Below, one piece after another: positions 21,801 to 32,651 of a DNA stretch of 64,000 bases. Positions within the stretch are counted from its first letter, which is position 1. Each line of letters opens with the position of its first letter. Source of the DNA: Porphyra umbilicalis (taxonomy: Eukaryota > Rhodophyta > Bangiophyceae > Bangiales > Bangiaceae); assembly GCA_002049455.2 (NCBI GenBank), contig KV918825.1, forward strand, positions 62,001 through 126,000, given 5' to 3'. The notes beneath the pieces are model-generated. The model searched no databases and was not told the DNA's origin. It was given only the letters and a program-made list of their open reading frames with translations. Both the position numbers and the translations under genes were made by a program.

Positions 21801-24800
21801 ACCGGGAAGCCCCATTCCGAGACGTCGGTTCGATGACGTCCGCCTCCAGCTGCCGCTTGACCTCGGCCGTCTCGGCCTCCCGCGCCGTGTGCCCCGCACG
21901 GCGCGGTGCGAAGCGGACGGGCCGGGCGCCGGCGTTGAGGTCGATGCGGTGCTGGGTGGCTTTGATGACGCCGAGCGCCTGGCCCGTCCACATTGCCTTG
22001 TGCTGGTCCAGCATGCGGCGGATCCGGGTGTGCAGCGTCGGGTCGACGTCCGGCAGGTCCACGTCCTCCACTTGCGGGGGGGACGCGGGTGGCGCCGCGT
22101 TCGCCGGGCGCTTTCTTCGCCCGGGTCCCGGGGTCGCGCGGGGGTCGCAGCCGCACCGCCTGAGGCCGTCGCTGGGTCCGGGCTCCGCCCCGGCGCGGGG
22201 TCGTCTCCGGTGCTTGACACCGCCGCCACGACGCCTTCGGCGGCCGTGGCCGGCGGGAAGGCCGGGGCGGCCGGTGTACCGGGAGGTGCCCCGGGGGGCA
22301 CCTGTACGACCCCTGTCGTCAGCAGCTCGACGTAGCCGACGTTGGCCTTCTGCCGGAGGATGACCTCGCGCGCGCCAAAGTTGGTCACGATGACCGGGAA
22401 AGATAGCCCCGGCACGATATCGTGTACGCCGTTGGCGATGGTGACCCCATGCGTTGTGAAGAGGCGCGAGGCGCCGATCACCTGACCCAGGCCGCCCCAC
22501 ATGGTCCGCACCCAGACGACCGTGGCCGCCGACGGCGGAAGCCGCGTCTTGTGCGTCGCACGAAGGACGCAGAGACGCCCATCGAGCGGTCGCCATCGTC
22601 CAACGGTCCCCGTAGGATCGCCGTGACGGACCCGTCCGTCCAACGGATGGACCTATCCTGAGGCAGGATGGCGTGGGCGTTGTCGTCGATGAACGTGCAG
22701 CCCAAGATGACCGGGACCGACAGGTCGTCGACGATGAGGAAGGGGACCGGGACGATCCGTGCGCCCGTCTGAAGCCACAGCGTGACGGTCCCGCTAGTGC
22801 GTAACCGTGCGTTGTTGGCGTCTCGCAGACGTACCTGTTCCTCCTCCTTAGAGGTGACCACCTGGCGGAGCCATTCAGGAGCGAGGGCGTCCCGGCGGAC
22901 CAAGTTGGGGCCCGCCCCCGTGTCGACGACGACGCCGAACGCGCGGAGGGACAGCTTGTCCAGCCCCAGAGAGGCCACGATGCGGTAGTTATGCAGATGA
23001 AGAGCAGCACTTCCCCGTTCCGGGGCGGGGTACCCGGCGCGTGCGTGGTGTCCGCGACGGCGGCGGCGTGCCGGAGAAAGCGGGTACGTTCGCGCCGGGC
23101 GCGTCCCCGAGGCGCCGCCGGGGCCCTGGCCCGGTGCGCGCCCCGTTGGCGGGTAGGTCCGCTGGGATACCATCCCCGCCACTCCACGGCCGGGGGTCGG
23201 AGTGGCTCAGGGCCAGACCGACGCGGCGACCGGCGGAGACGAAGAGACGGCCTCAGCGGCCACCGGCGTCGCCGGGACGGGGCAGTGGTCCGGCTCGTCC
23301 GCCGTCGCGTGGCTGACCCCCCCGGGCCGCGCGAGGATGCGGGGGCAGAAGGCGGGCGCCGGCGGGAATCCCGCAGCGGCCCGCCGCTTGCGTACCTGGC
23401 GCAGGCGGGTCGCCGTGATGTAGCAGTGCCGGTGTGCCTTGAGACGGACGACGTCCGTGGGCAGCCCCTAAGGGGGCTGCCCCTTACTCGTTTCCCTGGG
23501 CGTGGCGGTGTGGCCGTTCCCATGACTCGCGCCGTCGGCGCCCGCGATCCACTCCTCGGAGGAGCTCTCCCCCTCGTCGCCCGCTACGTCCGGGTACGCC
23601 CGGTCATCCGTTTCCACGGCGTGGACGAAGGCAGCCGTGCCCGGCGGGACGGTCCCATGGTTGGCGCCGGTCGGCGGTACCGGTGGAACCGGCGGTCCCG
23701 CGCCCAGGGGCAGGGGTGCCGGCGGCGCCGGTCCCCGCCCGTTACGGTGTGCCGCGACTGCTTCGCGCAGCGCGCGCCCGTGGGCCCGCACCTCGGGAGA
23801 CTGGGCGGGGCACTCCCACACCCAGTGCCCCAGGTGGCCACAGAACGAGCAGGCCCCCCGCCGACGTGGCGGGGGCCCCGCCTCGGGTGCCCCACTCCAT
23901 CCGCCGCCACGCGGTGGAGGCGCCCCGCCTCGGGGAAACCGCGGGGGGCGATCCGAGTGCGGGAAGACGGTTCCCGGCCGTGGAGGCACCGGGGTGCCCG
24001 GCGCCAGGGTACCGCGCCCACGCCCCGCCCCCGTAGGCACGGGGTACAACTCCGGGCGCCCGCCCCACGCGGGCTGCTGTTGCCAGCCCGACGCGTGCGG
24101 GAGACTGTCCACCGGTAGTACCGGGACGTCGCCCGAGGATCCATACTCAACGGGCGTCCCCGACGCGGCCAACACCGCGGCCCACTCGGCCCGCTCCGCC
24201 TCGGTCCCGTAGTCCGTGACGGACAGAGCAGCCGCGGCCGAGGCGGCTCCCACCGGGAGAGCGACGGATGCCGCCGGCCGGGCCCAACGGGCCTCCCGTT
24301 CTTCGCCGCCGACCGACCGGGAGGCGCTCCCCTTGGGCTTGGCTTGGAGCTTGACCCCCCGGGCCTCCCGGGTAGCTGCTCCCGTCTTGGCAAGGAACTT
24401 GCGCAGCTTGGGGAAGGTCCGGCCCTGGGTATTGAAGTTCCGCCCCAGGGCCCGGACTTCCCGTCCAACGCCCTTGAGTAGGATACTCTTCAGCTCGGCC
24501 TCTTGTAGGACCGAGCCCAAGGCACGGTTAGCATCGAGGATGCGGTTCGCAAACTCGTGTTCGTCTTCCCACTTCTCTTGGGATGCTTGCATGAGGGCCT
24601 GGAGGTGGTCCACCAGGTCGTCCCCGTCGAGGTACTCGTTGAGTAGGGCGTGGACCGCACGCTCGTACGTGAGCTGCCGCGAGGAGTGGGTGTCCTTGGC
24701 GCGCTGGAGCACGCCGAGCACCTCGCTCGTGACGAAGTACTGCAGCAGTGTCACTGCCGTACCCTCGTTCAGCCCGCTGCCGTCGCACGCCGTCTGGAAG

Positions 24801-26384
24801 GTCCCAAGGAACGCCACCAACCCCAACGGGGTATCGCCCGCAAACTGCCGCGAGGTGTGCATCAAGGCCTTGACGTCCGCGCGGATGCCGCGAATGGAAT
24901 TGCCTCGCGGGAGGTGTAGGCGGCCCCCTCGCTGTGCGAGTCGGTACCGTTCCGGCGCCAGGAGCCCCTTGAAGCGGGGGTCGACCACCGTGTCCTCCCG
25001 CTGCTCCCGCCGGAAGGCGCGCAGCGCCTCTTGAACCAGGGCCCGGTGTGGCCGCTTGTCGGCAGCCCGTGCCCGCCGTCGGCGGCGCGTTGCTCCGGGG
25101 TCACTGCCGGTGGCGGAGGAAGAGGTCGAGCCGTCGCTGCTGTCCGTCGACTCCGCCCTACTGGCGGCGGATGACGAGCTTGACGGACTGTCGTCGCTCT
25201 CGGTCGACGAGGGGGGCCCCGACGAGGGGGGCGACGGCGCGCGTCGGGCGTGGCGCCGCCGTCGGTGGCCCTTCGAGGGGGCGGCCTTCAGGTGTCGGCG
25301 CTCGGCGCCCCTCCGGGACCGAGACCGCGCAGGGCGCGCGCCCGGCGATGCAGTCACCGTCAAGGCGGCCCCGGTCCGGGTTGTGCCCCCCGTCCGGGTA
25401 CGCTCCCTGGACGTGCCTGACCCGGGTTCCGGGGGTGCCGGTCCCCCCGCGCTCGCGGTTCCGGGGGAAGGGCCCTGGGCCGCCGCCAGGGCCAGGGCCA
25501 CGGCCGCGCCCCGCCCCGGGACCGGGGTCCCGTCCGATGCCGCGGTCGACGCTTCCTCCGCGGCGTCGCGGAACACCTGAGCCAAGTGGCGCAGGTGCCC
25601 GGGGTCGGCCACCGACCGAGGTGGTCCTGGGGCCGCGGCTCCGCCGATCCCCTGCAGGCTGGGCCCCGACCCGCCCGTCGCCGACGGCGCGTCCAGGGAC
25701 CAGTGGTCCGGGTGGTCCTCTGCCACCGGGCCCGGGCCACCTCCTCCGGGGTGACCCCGAACGCTCGCTGTAATTCCCGGCGCTGCCGCTCGTCCTCCTC
25801 GAGCGACAGCGCGTCCATTGGTCGACGCGGCCCCCGGCTCGCGGGGGTCCCGCCAACTAAAGTTCCCGATGAACCGCCCACCGCGTCCACTCGGGGAGGG
25901 CCAAAGGGCGGCGCCCCTTCCAGGCGCTGCCCGTCCAGGGGGGAAGGGTGAACCCCCGCACCCCCTGCCTGGGGCTCCATCAGCGTGGACGTCCGTCCCG
26001 CGCCGGGAGGAGGACGAGCCCCGGTGGTCGGCGTGCGGCCGGGGTCCTCGGGCGGGGAGTTCGACTCACCCGCCACCGTACCGCCGCCGCCAACCGGGAC
26101 CGCCCTTCCACCCCCCACGGGGGCCACGGCGCCCAAGGCCGGTGTTGCCCCGGGGTCTCCCGCCGGTGGCGCGTCCGTCACCCGGCTGGTGCCAGGCATC
26201 TCAAACGGAGGAGCGCCCCCGTCAAGCGGGGAAGTGAGGAAGATCCGCGAGCCATGGAAGCGGGGCCCGCGTATCGATCGGATGTCCTCCTGTCACCGCA
26301 CCGCAATACAACCAACGAGGGTCCCCCGATTCTTGGTACCGAAAGAGGTGTCGATCCGCGACGCGCACAGTGTGCGTACCGCGG

Positions 26385-26402
26385 GTCTCACCCGGAGCGC
26401 CA
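26385..26402 (-). promoter_or_regulatory. Primer-binding site of element A
   Basis: Two bases inside the 5' LTR, the minus strand reads TGGCGCTCCGGGTGAGAC. Starting with TGG right after the LTR is typical for pairing with a tRNA 3' CCA end. Which tRNA is not decided here. Confidence 0.75.
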
Positions 26403-26404
26403 AA

Positions 26405-27052
26405 TGTAGTACCACAATCTAGGGGTTACCTCAGAAGGAGGGAAGTAACGGCCGTCTCAGCCGCTCGCGCGACACCCGCTATGGGACTCGAGGTCCGGGA
26501 AGTCGGGCCGATCGAAACGCCAAGACATCGAGACACGGTTTACTTGCCGGCGACGACGGTGCCTCCCACCGTCGTCGCCCTTCGTCCTAAAAGGGCGGAA
26601 ACCGTCGCCCGGGCCCAATTTCCCCAAATGGGAATTGACCCGGGCCGTCACCAACCAATGCAGATAATTCCCTCCATGCATGTCAAGTCCCCCGAGGCGA
26701 TCATTACAGACGAGGGGGAGAAACCGTCCCGCGCGCAACGCGCTGCACCCGCCGCGTGGCGCCCGGTCGGCCGTCGCCTGCCGCGCCCTCTCGGGCGCGC
26801 CAGCGCCCGCTCGGGCGCGCCAACCCGGCCTCCCGCGGGGCCCGCGTGCCGGGCGCGGCGGATCGGGTGCGCTCCCTCAAGTGGCCCGAGCCGGGCAGCG
26901 GGGCCGCCCCCTCGCCCCGCCATCCCGCGTCGCCAACCCGTCGGCCACCACCGCCGCTGGCGTCGCCCCACGCGTCGGGGACCGACGTCCCCCGCCGTCG
27001 CCGTCGTCCCCGCGGTGGCCCCCTGGCGGCTAGGGGGCCCCGTAGTACTACA
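26405..27052 (-). repeat. 5' LTR of element A
   Basis: 648 bp, TGTAGTAC to GTACTACA, about 98.5 percent identical by eye to the other LTR (about six substitutions and three single-base indels). Its conserved hairpin is at 26549-26579. Confidence 0.95.
26549..26579. promoter_or_regulatory. Conserved LTR hairpin (element A, 5' LTR)
   Basis: The same 13-bp stem and 5-nt loop as the copy in the other LTR. Confidence 0.65.
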
Positions 27053-27057
27053 GAAAC
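27053..27057. repeat. Target-site duplication GAAAC (right copy)
   Basis: Matches 15486-15490 exactly and follows the terminal CTACA of the LTR directly. Confidence 0.92.
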
Positions 27058-28851
27058 GCCGGCGCGGCCGCCATGGCTGCGCCCACAAGTCTCTTTTCCC
27101 GTCGAGACTTGCTCGTGCTCGCCGCTCGCGCCAACGCTCTCATCCGCGAGCAGCCTTGTGTTCCCGTGGCCCGAGTCACTGCTGCTGCCTTGAGCTGCAG
27201 AAGCTGCTAGGGCCACAGCTGCATCCGCGGCGTCCTCGATAGAGGTGGACGGCAAAGGCAGCGTCGAAGGCGGTGGCGGCGGTGGCGACACGATGTGGTA
27301 CTCCTCTTCGGCCTCCTCTTCGGCCGTCTCCTTGTCGGTGTGCGCATGACCATGAGGGGCGGGTGACGTATCCGACTCCGTCTCCGTGACGGAGCCCGCC
27401 TCCTCCTCGTCCATCTCAGACGTGGACCGCGAGCCGCGGCGCTCGACTCGCGCACGGCCACCTCGGGCGCCACGAGCGAGACCTCTGCGGCCGCGTGTGC
27501 CTCCTCGGAGACCGCGGCCGCTCCAATCACGACCACGTTCACCCCCGCCTCGACCACCTCTACATCGGCGCCCACGGCCGATGGCGGCAGCTGCAGCGGA
27601 TTTTGCATCAATCTCTCGTTGCATGGCCGCTTCGTCATTTGCGTCCGGGGTGTTGGCGTTGTTGGCCACGGGGTGGCCATCAGGTTCCTCGCGCAGGCGG
27701 CGACTAGCCTCACGCGCCCTCCAAGCGCGAACCTCCTCCGTGTCGGCAGCCATGGGCGATGACCAAAAAGCAACGGTGCTGCGCTCAGCTGCCGATCGCG
27801 CAATGGAGTTGAGCGCCGCCGTGTGCGCGACTGACTCGCGCTGAAGGGCGGCCTCAATGCGAGAGAACTCCTTGGCGGCCTTGGTTCCAATAGGCCGCTC
27901 TTGAAACGCACCCTGACATCGCTGCTTCTTACTGCGGTCATACGTAGAGCTCTGAGGCTCGTCAAAGGGGTCGTCCTCAACGGTGTCCTCCTCTGCATCA
28001 TCGTGCGCGACACGTCGGGGCCGCCCGAGCGCCTCCATCGTGGCGGCGCCGCTGAAGCGGTCCAGCTGCTTGAGAATGTTCCAGAGGCAAAGAGGCTGGT
28101 TGTCGAGCTTTGCTGCTACTTCCGGCTTAAAGCCCTCGTAGGGGCTCAAGCCGTTGAGCTTGGCCAGGGTGGCGTTGAAAAGGTCCGCCATCGTCGGGTT
28201 GCCAGTACGCCTGTAGTTCACGATCGCCATGTTGGAGTTCTTAAACCGGTCGACCATAGGGAAGATGTTGTAGCTAAGCTCCTTGTGGATGGCAGAGGTA
28301 GAGCGGGAGCGGCGTCGCTCCATCCGCGGCATTTCAGTCTGTAGTCGCGCGCGGAAGCGGCTGCAGATGTCCTCCTTGAAAGTCTCGAGGCGCTGGTCGA
28401 TGCCAACCTCCGCATTGAGGGTCGCCTCCACGTACGCTACGCAGAAAAACTCGCGCTCATCTGGAGTCCATGACACACCGCGGACGCCACGAAGACTACC
28501 AGCGGCCATAGCATTAGGAGGCCGTTGGGGCGACAGCGATGGGCTTGGCCGCAGGGGAAGGATCTCATCGTCGCCCACCAACGACCCATCATTGGTCGCG
28601 GCATCACGAGGGGCAGGAGAACGGGTGGTCCTGGTGGCGCCGGCCATGTTTTGGCCGCCTTGGCCTCCTGCAGGACGAGAGGGCGGGGGAGTAAGGGTAG
28701 AACCGGCCATGTCTTGGCCGCCTTGATCTGGAACACAAAGCACAGCGGCAGCGCAGTCACGAGCCACCGCTACTGGCGTCTCGGCGAGGGAGGTCGAGGC
28801 GGCGGCGGGCGGCGGGGGGGCAGCGGTCCCAACAGGAGCGGCTCCCACCAC
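27053..28851 (-). pseudogene. Myb/SANT-like (NAM-associated type) gene split by Ty3 element A
   Basis: 5' part of a minus-strand gene, about 600 residues before the Ty3 insertion. The frame opens at 28851. A second good start at 28509 (MAAGSLRGVRG) lies just before the domain, so the first 114 residues, which are Pro/Ala-rich, may not be translated. The domain at about residues 128-255 starts WTPDEREFFCVAYVEATL and contains GIDQRLETFKEDICSRF, a basic SRSTSAIHKEL helix and a late CLWNILK. This is the order seen in Myb/SANT-like proteins that accompany PIF/Harbinger transposases and in the plant proteins derived from them. The rest is disordered: a Gly/Arg box, an acidic Ser/Glu box and a proline run. 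The remaining 90 or so codons are at 15218-15490. Its role would be DNA binding, and whether it was a transposon or a host gene is open. Confidence 0.75.
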
Positions 28852-28880
28852 TCAGGCGGCTGAGGCTTGTTGACGTCCAC

Positions 28881-29576
28881 CTACCGCAATCCACGCACGC
28901 CGTCGTTGTCTGGCCACATTTGCACTTGTATCCAACGAGGAGCGGTCCTCGCCTCCGCCGCCGCGCGCTCCTCTGCGAGCCGCCAGTCGTGCTGCTCCCA
29001 GGCCTTGCTCACAACGTTGCCGTCCTCGTCCGGCGGCAGCTCGATGACAGCATGCGACGCCCAGGGGCACGGGCACCACGGTGGACACGTCGGGTAGTGA
29101 GGACCGACGGTGATGGAAAGACGGCAAACGAAACGCAGCCGGCGCTGAGCCCGACGCTCCGCGGTGCGGCCTAAGAAGCCAGGTTGGCTTCCAATCCAGC
29201 GCCAGCCCCAGCCCGGATGCGGCGAGGGCCGGCGCGCCCACGGGCACGGGCACCGGTCCGGGCAGATTGAGACGTTGGAGCTCACGGACTGCGCGCGCTT
29301 GCACTGGGTGCAGATGCTTTGTACGCCCCGTTGGAGCTGGGCTTTTATGATTGCTCGAGCAGGCGGCCCATGTGCCGGGCGAGTTGTGTAGGCAGGGGTG
29401 GCCGTGTTTGAAGTTGAAGTCGGCCCCTCAGTAGCCCCGAAGTCAGCAGGCGTGGACGGTGTAGCCATGGGCTCCACAGGAGCACCGGACGGCTTGGCCG
29501 TGGAGTTGCCGGCCATCGTGGGCGTGGGGGATGATGAGGGGGCGGGTGGTGCGGCTAGGGGCGCCGAATCCGCCAT
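28881..29576 (-). CDS. Hypothetical Cys/Pro-rich protein
   Basis: 231-residue open frame whose stop lies 29 bp upstream of the Myb/SANT-like frame on the same strand. The first 80 residues are Pro/Ala/Thr-rich. The centre holds CTQCKRAQ followed by two copies of a Cys motif, CPDRCPCPWA and CPPWCPCPWA, spaced as if to bind zinc. The C-terminus (WEQHDWRLAEERAAAEART) looks helical. I recognise no family. It may be a separate gene, or the upstream exon of the Myb-like gene. The ATG at 29576 is the first in frame. Confidence 0.4.
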   Translation of the reverse strand: MADSAPLAAPPAPSSSPTPTMAGNSTAKPSGAPVEPMATPSTPADFGATEGPTSTSNTATPAYTTRPAHGPPARAIIKAQLQRGVQSICTQCKRAQSVSSNVSICPDRCPCPWARRPSPHPGWGWRWIGSQPGFLGRTAERRAQRRLRFVCRLSITVGPHYPTCPPWCPCPWASHAVIELPPDEDGNVVSKAWEQHDWRLAEERAAAEARTAPRWIQVQMWPDNDGVRGLR

Positions 29577-29825
29577 CGTGGGATGCCGCAGCGTCGGTCG
29601 CTACTTGTGTGCCGAGCTTCGTCCGCCGTCCGCGTCGTGCCCAGGTCGTAAAACAAGTCGCCGGTACAGCGCCAGCAGCAGTGCGCGCTACAAAACAGGT
29701 CCCAACCAGAGGTGCATGAGCTCAGAAAACGCTCGTGCTGCTTCGGGAAGGCGAAGGCGACCACGGCACTGCGGCAACAGAAACGAGTGACGCTGCGCGG
29801 GGCCCTCCGTACACTGACACCCTTC

Positions 29826-29968
29826 GCCCCTGATTCTTGGCCGGTTGATGTCCCTCAAAGCACCCTGTGTGCAAAGGCATGGTGCTAGCGGCGCGTGGCC
29901 CTCATTTTTGGCCTGCTGATGGCCCTCAAAGCAGCCTTCGTGCGGAGGCGTGCTGCTAGCGGTGCGTG
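29826..29968. repeat. 71-bp direct duplication
   Basis: Two diverged tandem copies anchored on TTCTTGGCCGGTTGAT (29834) and TTTTTGGCCTGCTGAT (29905), each ending in GTGCTAGCGGCGCGTGG or a close variant. No coding function is evident. The rest of 29577-30160 is unassigned. Confidence 0.65.
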
Positions 29969-30364
29969 GCCCGCGGTTATTGGGCGATGCGAAACCGCAG
30001 CCCGAAAGGCTCGCCGCGGGCCCCACGCGCGGGGCCCAGAGAAACGGCCACGCGGGCTGCCCTCGACAGCATGGATTGCGCTGAAGGGAGACCGGTTTGC
30101 TGCCTCTTTTGCACCCGTCACTCGGGTCTGTCACGCATGCAGCACGCGGCCGTCACACGGTCAAAAAAAGGCTCACCTGCTGCGGCCTTGGCGCCCATCT
30201 GCATATGGAAGGGAGAAATCGGCCGGTTCGGGTAGTCAGCCGTCTGATATGAGGCCTTAACATGGAGCGTATTAGGCCTCAATAGAGAGCGCATGCGTGA
30301 TTCATGGCCCTGGCTACCTGCGTGATTCATGGCCCTTGCTACACCTTGCTTCACTGGGTACATG

Positions 30365-30840
30365 TGAGACACGAGGCAGGGGCGGCTGCCCACGTATCCC
30401 GACGCTAGAACCTCGCCGAGCGGACACCAGCAATGTAAACATTCATGCACGTGCAAGGCCCTGAGTGGGTCTCCGAGCATCTTTGCCTGGCTCTTGATGG
30501 TCCCTCCCGGTCACGCTGGGGGACCGTGATGGTCCCTCCCGGTCACACTGGGGGACCGTTTGGCTGACACTGGGTGCCCTGCTTCAGCAAGGGCTCAACG
30601 CCGCTGTCCCACCCACAACGTATTTGGGGCCACTGGGTCTCAGATCGAGTCGGTCCACCAAAACTCGGATTCGGCCACCGCCTGTGGTCCGGTCGTGGAG
30701 GCAGACCACCCCACTTGATCCGACTATTTTTGGATTGCGACGCGTGTTGCAACCGCATCACACGCCAGCCGAGATTTGTGATGTTTCTTCTGATCTACCG
30801 AAATTGTATCCTATCACCTGATTTGTTGATTGCAAACCGT
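30365..30840 (+). repeat. Direct repeat R2, first copy
   Basis: About 475 bp, starting GTGAGACACGAGGCAGGGGC and ending GATTTGTTGATTGCAAACCG. It realigns with 34411-34912 at roughly 97-98 percent identity. Weaker similarity extends left to about 30160. It contains two copies of a 32-bp unit (30496-30559) with a GGTCCC/GGGACC hairpin. Confidence 0.85.
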
Positions 30841-30989
30841 GGAAAACACGGCAGCGCGGTAGCGCGTTGGCGGGGTCCTGCTGATTTCTTTCTGATGACT
30901 TGGTCGCGTCTTGGCTTCAACAGCATCACCCCGCCGGCGTTGCGGCCGAAGATGCGCAGGTGCTGTCCTTGGCTCGCACTGCCACCGCC

Positions 30990-31900
30990 CGTATCGCGGG
31001 GCGGCAGCACCTCCGCGTGTTGCAGCGCTTTCCCCGCCACCGGTATCGCGTGGCGGCAGCCCTTCGCGGGCTGCGGCGCTTCCCCCCTTCCCCCGTCGCC
31101 TGTGAGACAGCGCACACAGGTCCCCCCCCGCCAGCGGCGCCCTCGCGCCGCGCCAACAGCGTGTGCTGCAAGCGGCAGTGGCCGCATGCGGCGCGGCCCG
31201 CCGCCGCCGCCGTCGCCGCCGCCGCTGCTGCCGCCGCCATGGCCGCCGCCACCACCGCAGCCACAGCCGCCTTCGCTCGTCGCGCTGCCGCGCGGCGGTA
31301 CCTCTACTGTGCCGCTCATGCCACCGCCTTGCGCCCCTCCCCCCCCGCACTAAGCCCCCCCCCGAACCACGCGCTCTTTGTCCGCGCAGCACGCACTCCC
31401 GCCGCCAGCCCGCCAGCGGCACAACCACGCCGCGCCAACAGCGCGGGCGGCAAGCGACAAAGGCCGAGTGCTGCGCGGCCTGCAGCCACCGCCCACAGCG
31501 GCAGCCACTGCGGCGACAGCCCCCGCCGTCGCCGCCGCCGCTGCCGCCCCTGCCCCCGCCGCCGCCACTCGTCGCGCTACCGCATTGCGGTGCCTCTGCT
31601 GTGCCGCCGTGCCACCAGTTTGCGCCCCCCCCCCCCCCCGCACCACGCTCTGCTTCTCCGCTCACCGCGCGCTTCCGCTTTGTCCGCCCGCCCGCCATCG
31701 GCACCACCGCGCCGCGCCAAACGCTTGCACGGGCACGATGCAACCACCAACTGCTGCGGTGCGCCCGGCCGTCACCGTGATCGCCACAGCCGCCACCCGC
31801 ATGGCTAACGCGACGTGCCGCGCGGCAGCGGCCTCGAACTGGCGCCCTGGGACTTGCGCACCTGGGCGGCGCCGACAGCAATGGCGCCGACGCTCACAAA
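30990..31900. repeat. 282-bp GC-rich tandem repeat
   Basis: Units are anchored on CCAGCGGC-type boxes at 31131, 31413 and 31695, exactly 282 bp apart. Each has a GCCGCCGCC run, a TCGTCGCGCTGCCGCGCGG-like block and a C tract. Because 282 is divisible by three, long frames stay open on both strands. None looks like a globular protein. The first copy is partial. The stretch 31901-32651 shows no gene, apart from a short local duplication near 32230-32300. Confidence 0.75.
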
Positions 31901-32651
31901 TGGCGACGCGTCGTTTGGCAGGTGGCCGGCCACCTGGGCGCGCGGGCGACAGCCACAGCGGCGGTGCTACCCGCCTCGCGCGTCGCCCTCCGCCACCGCG
32001 ACGGGCAACCCTGTGGCCGGTCGTCACTTGCGCACGGAAAGGGCAACCAGGTGGCCACCACGTCTACAGGGCGACCGCAACACCGCATGAAAGAGGGAAA
32101 ACAACGTAAACCATATTGTTTATGGCGCCGTACACCGCCGCTTTCCTCCTCAGTGCCCAATCAACACAAACGCATTGCAAAAAACAAACGTACAAGAGGG
32201 TTCGCGCCTGGGTCTTCGTACGAGGCCCACAAAGGGCGGTCGCGTTCCCCCCATCTCCCAGAAAGGCAATGGTCGCGTTCCCTCCACCTCCCATAATGCC
32301 AATAAGAACACGATACGCGTCAACCCGAGCTGGTGCCTGCCCGCCACCGCGACAAAACCAAACAACATGCAAGCAGCGATAGGAACGCCAACCGTGGGCC
32401 TCGGTACGAGGCCTGGAGAGCGCGGAACCTCCTCTCCCGCTGTCCTCCTCTCGCCTGACACACCAGGGCGGTCCACACATACCATGCGCTGCCGCGGCTC
32501 GCCCCGTCGGCGGTCAACCCTCCCCACGTACCCCCATGCGCGCGCAAAAGAACTCGAAGCTCGACACAAAGAGACGTCTGTCGGCCTAGTGCTGGCCGCC
32601 GCAGCCGGCCCGGCCAGGGCCCTGCTTCTCCATGCGGTAGTCGCCCTGGTC

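Larger units (their letters stand above)
15491..27052 (-). mobile_element. Young Ty3/gypsy element A with antisense accessory gene
   Basis: An 11.56-kb LTR retrotransposon with two LTRs (651 and 648 bp), a GAAAC target duplication, a primer-binding site and a short polypurine tract. Reading on the minus strand from 26405 the order is gag (about 23470-26200; zinc knuckle CSFCGHLGHWVWEC), protease (about 22480-23180; VVDTGAGPNLV), reverse transcriptase (about 21300-22160; YPLPRMDECIDSLGEPTIF and IYLDD), RNase H, then integrase (about 19150-21460; HHCC module, LLSDGGPQFTSHF, HPQTNGQTERFNRT) with the start of a chromodomain-like tail. The LTRs differ at about six bases and three one-base indels, so the insertion is recent. 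All parts are present, but gag-pol is broken in a few places. Between integrase and the 3' LTR lies a plus-strand gene (16157-18742), which is unusual. Confidence 0.95.

Noticed and set aside
30814-31881. 355-codon minus-strand frame
   Set aside because: Entirely within the 282-bp tandem repeat. Composition follows the repeat.
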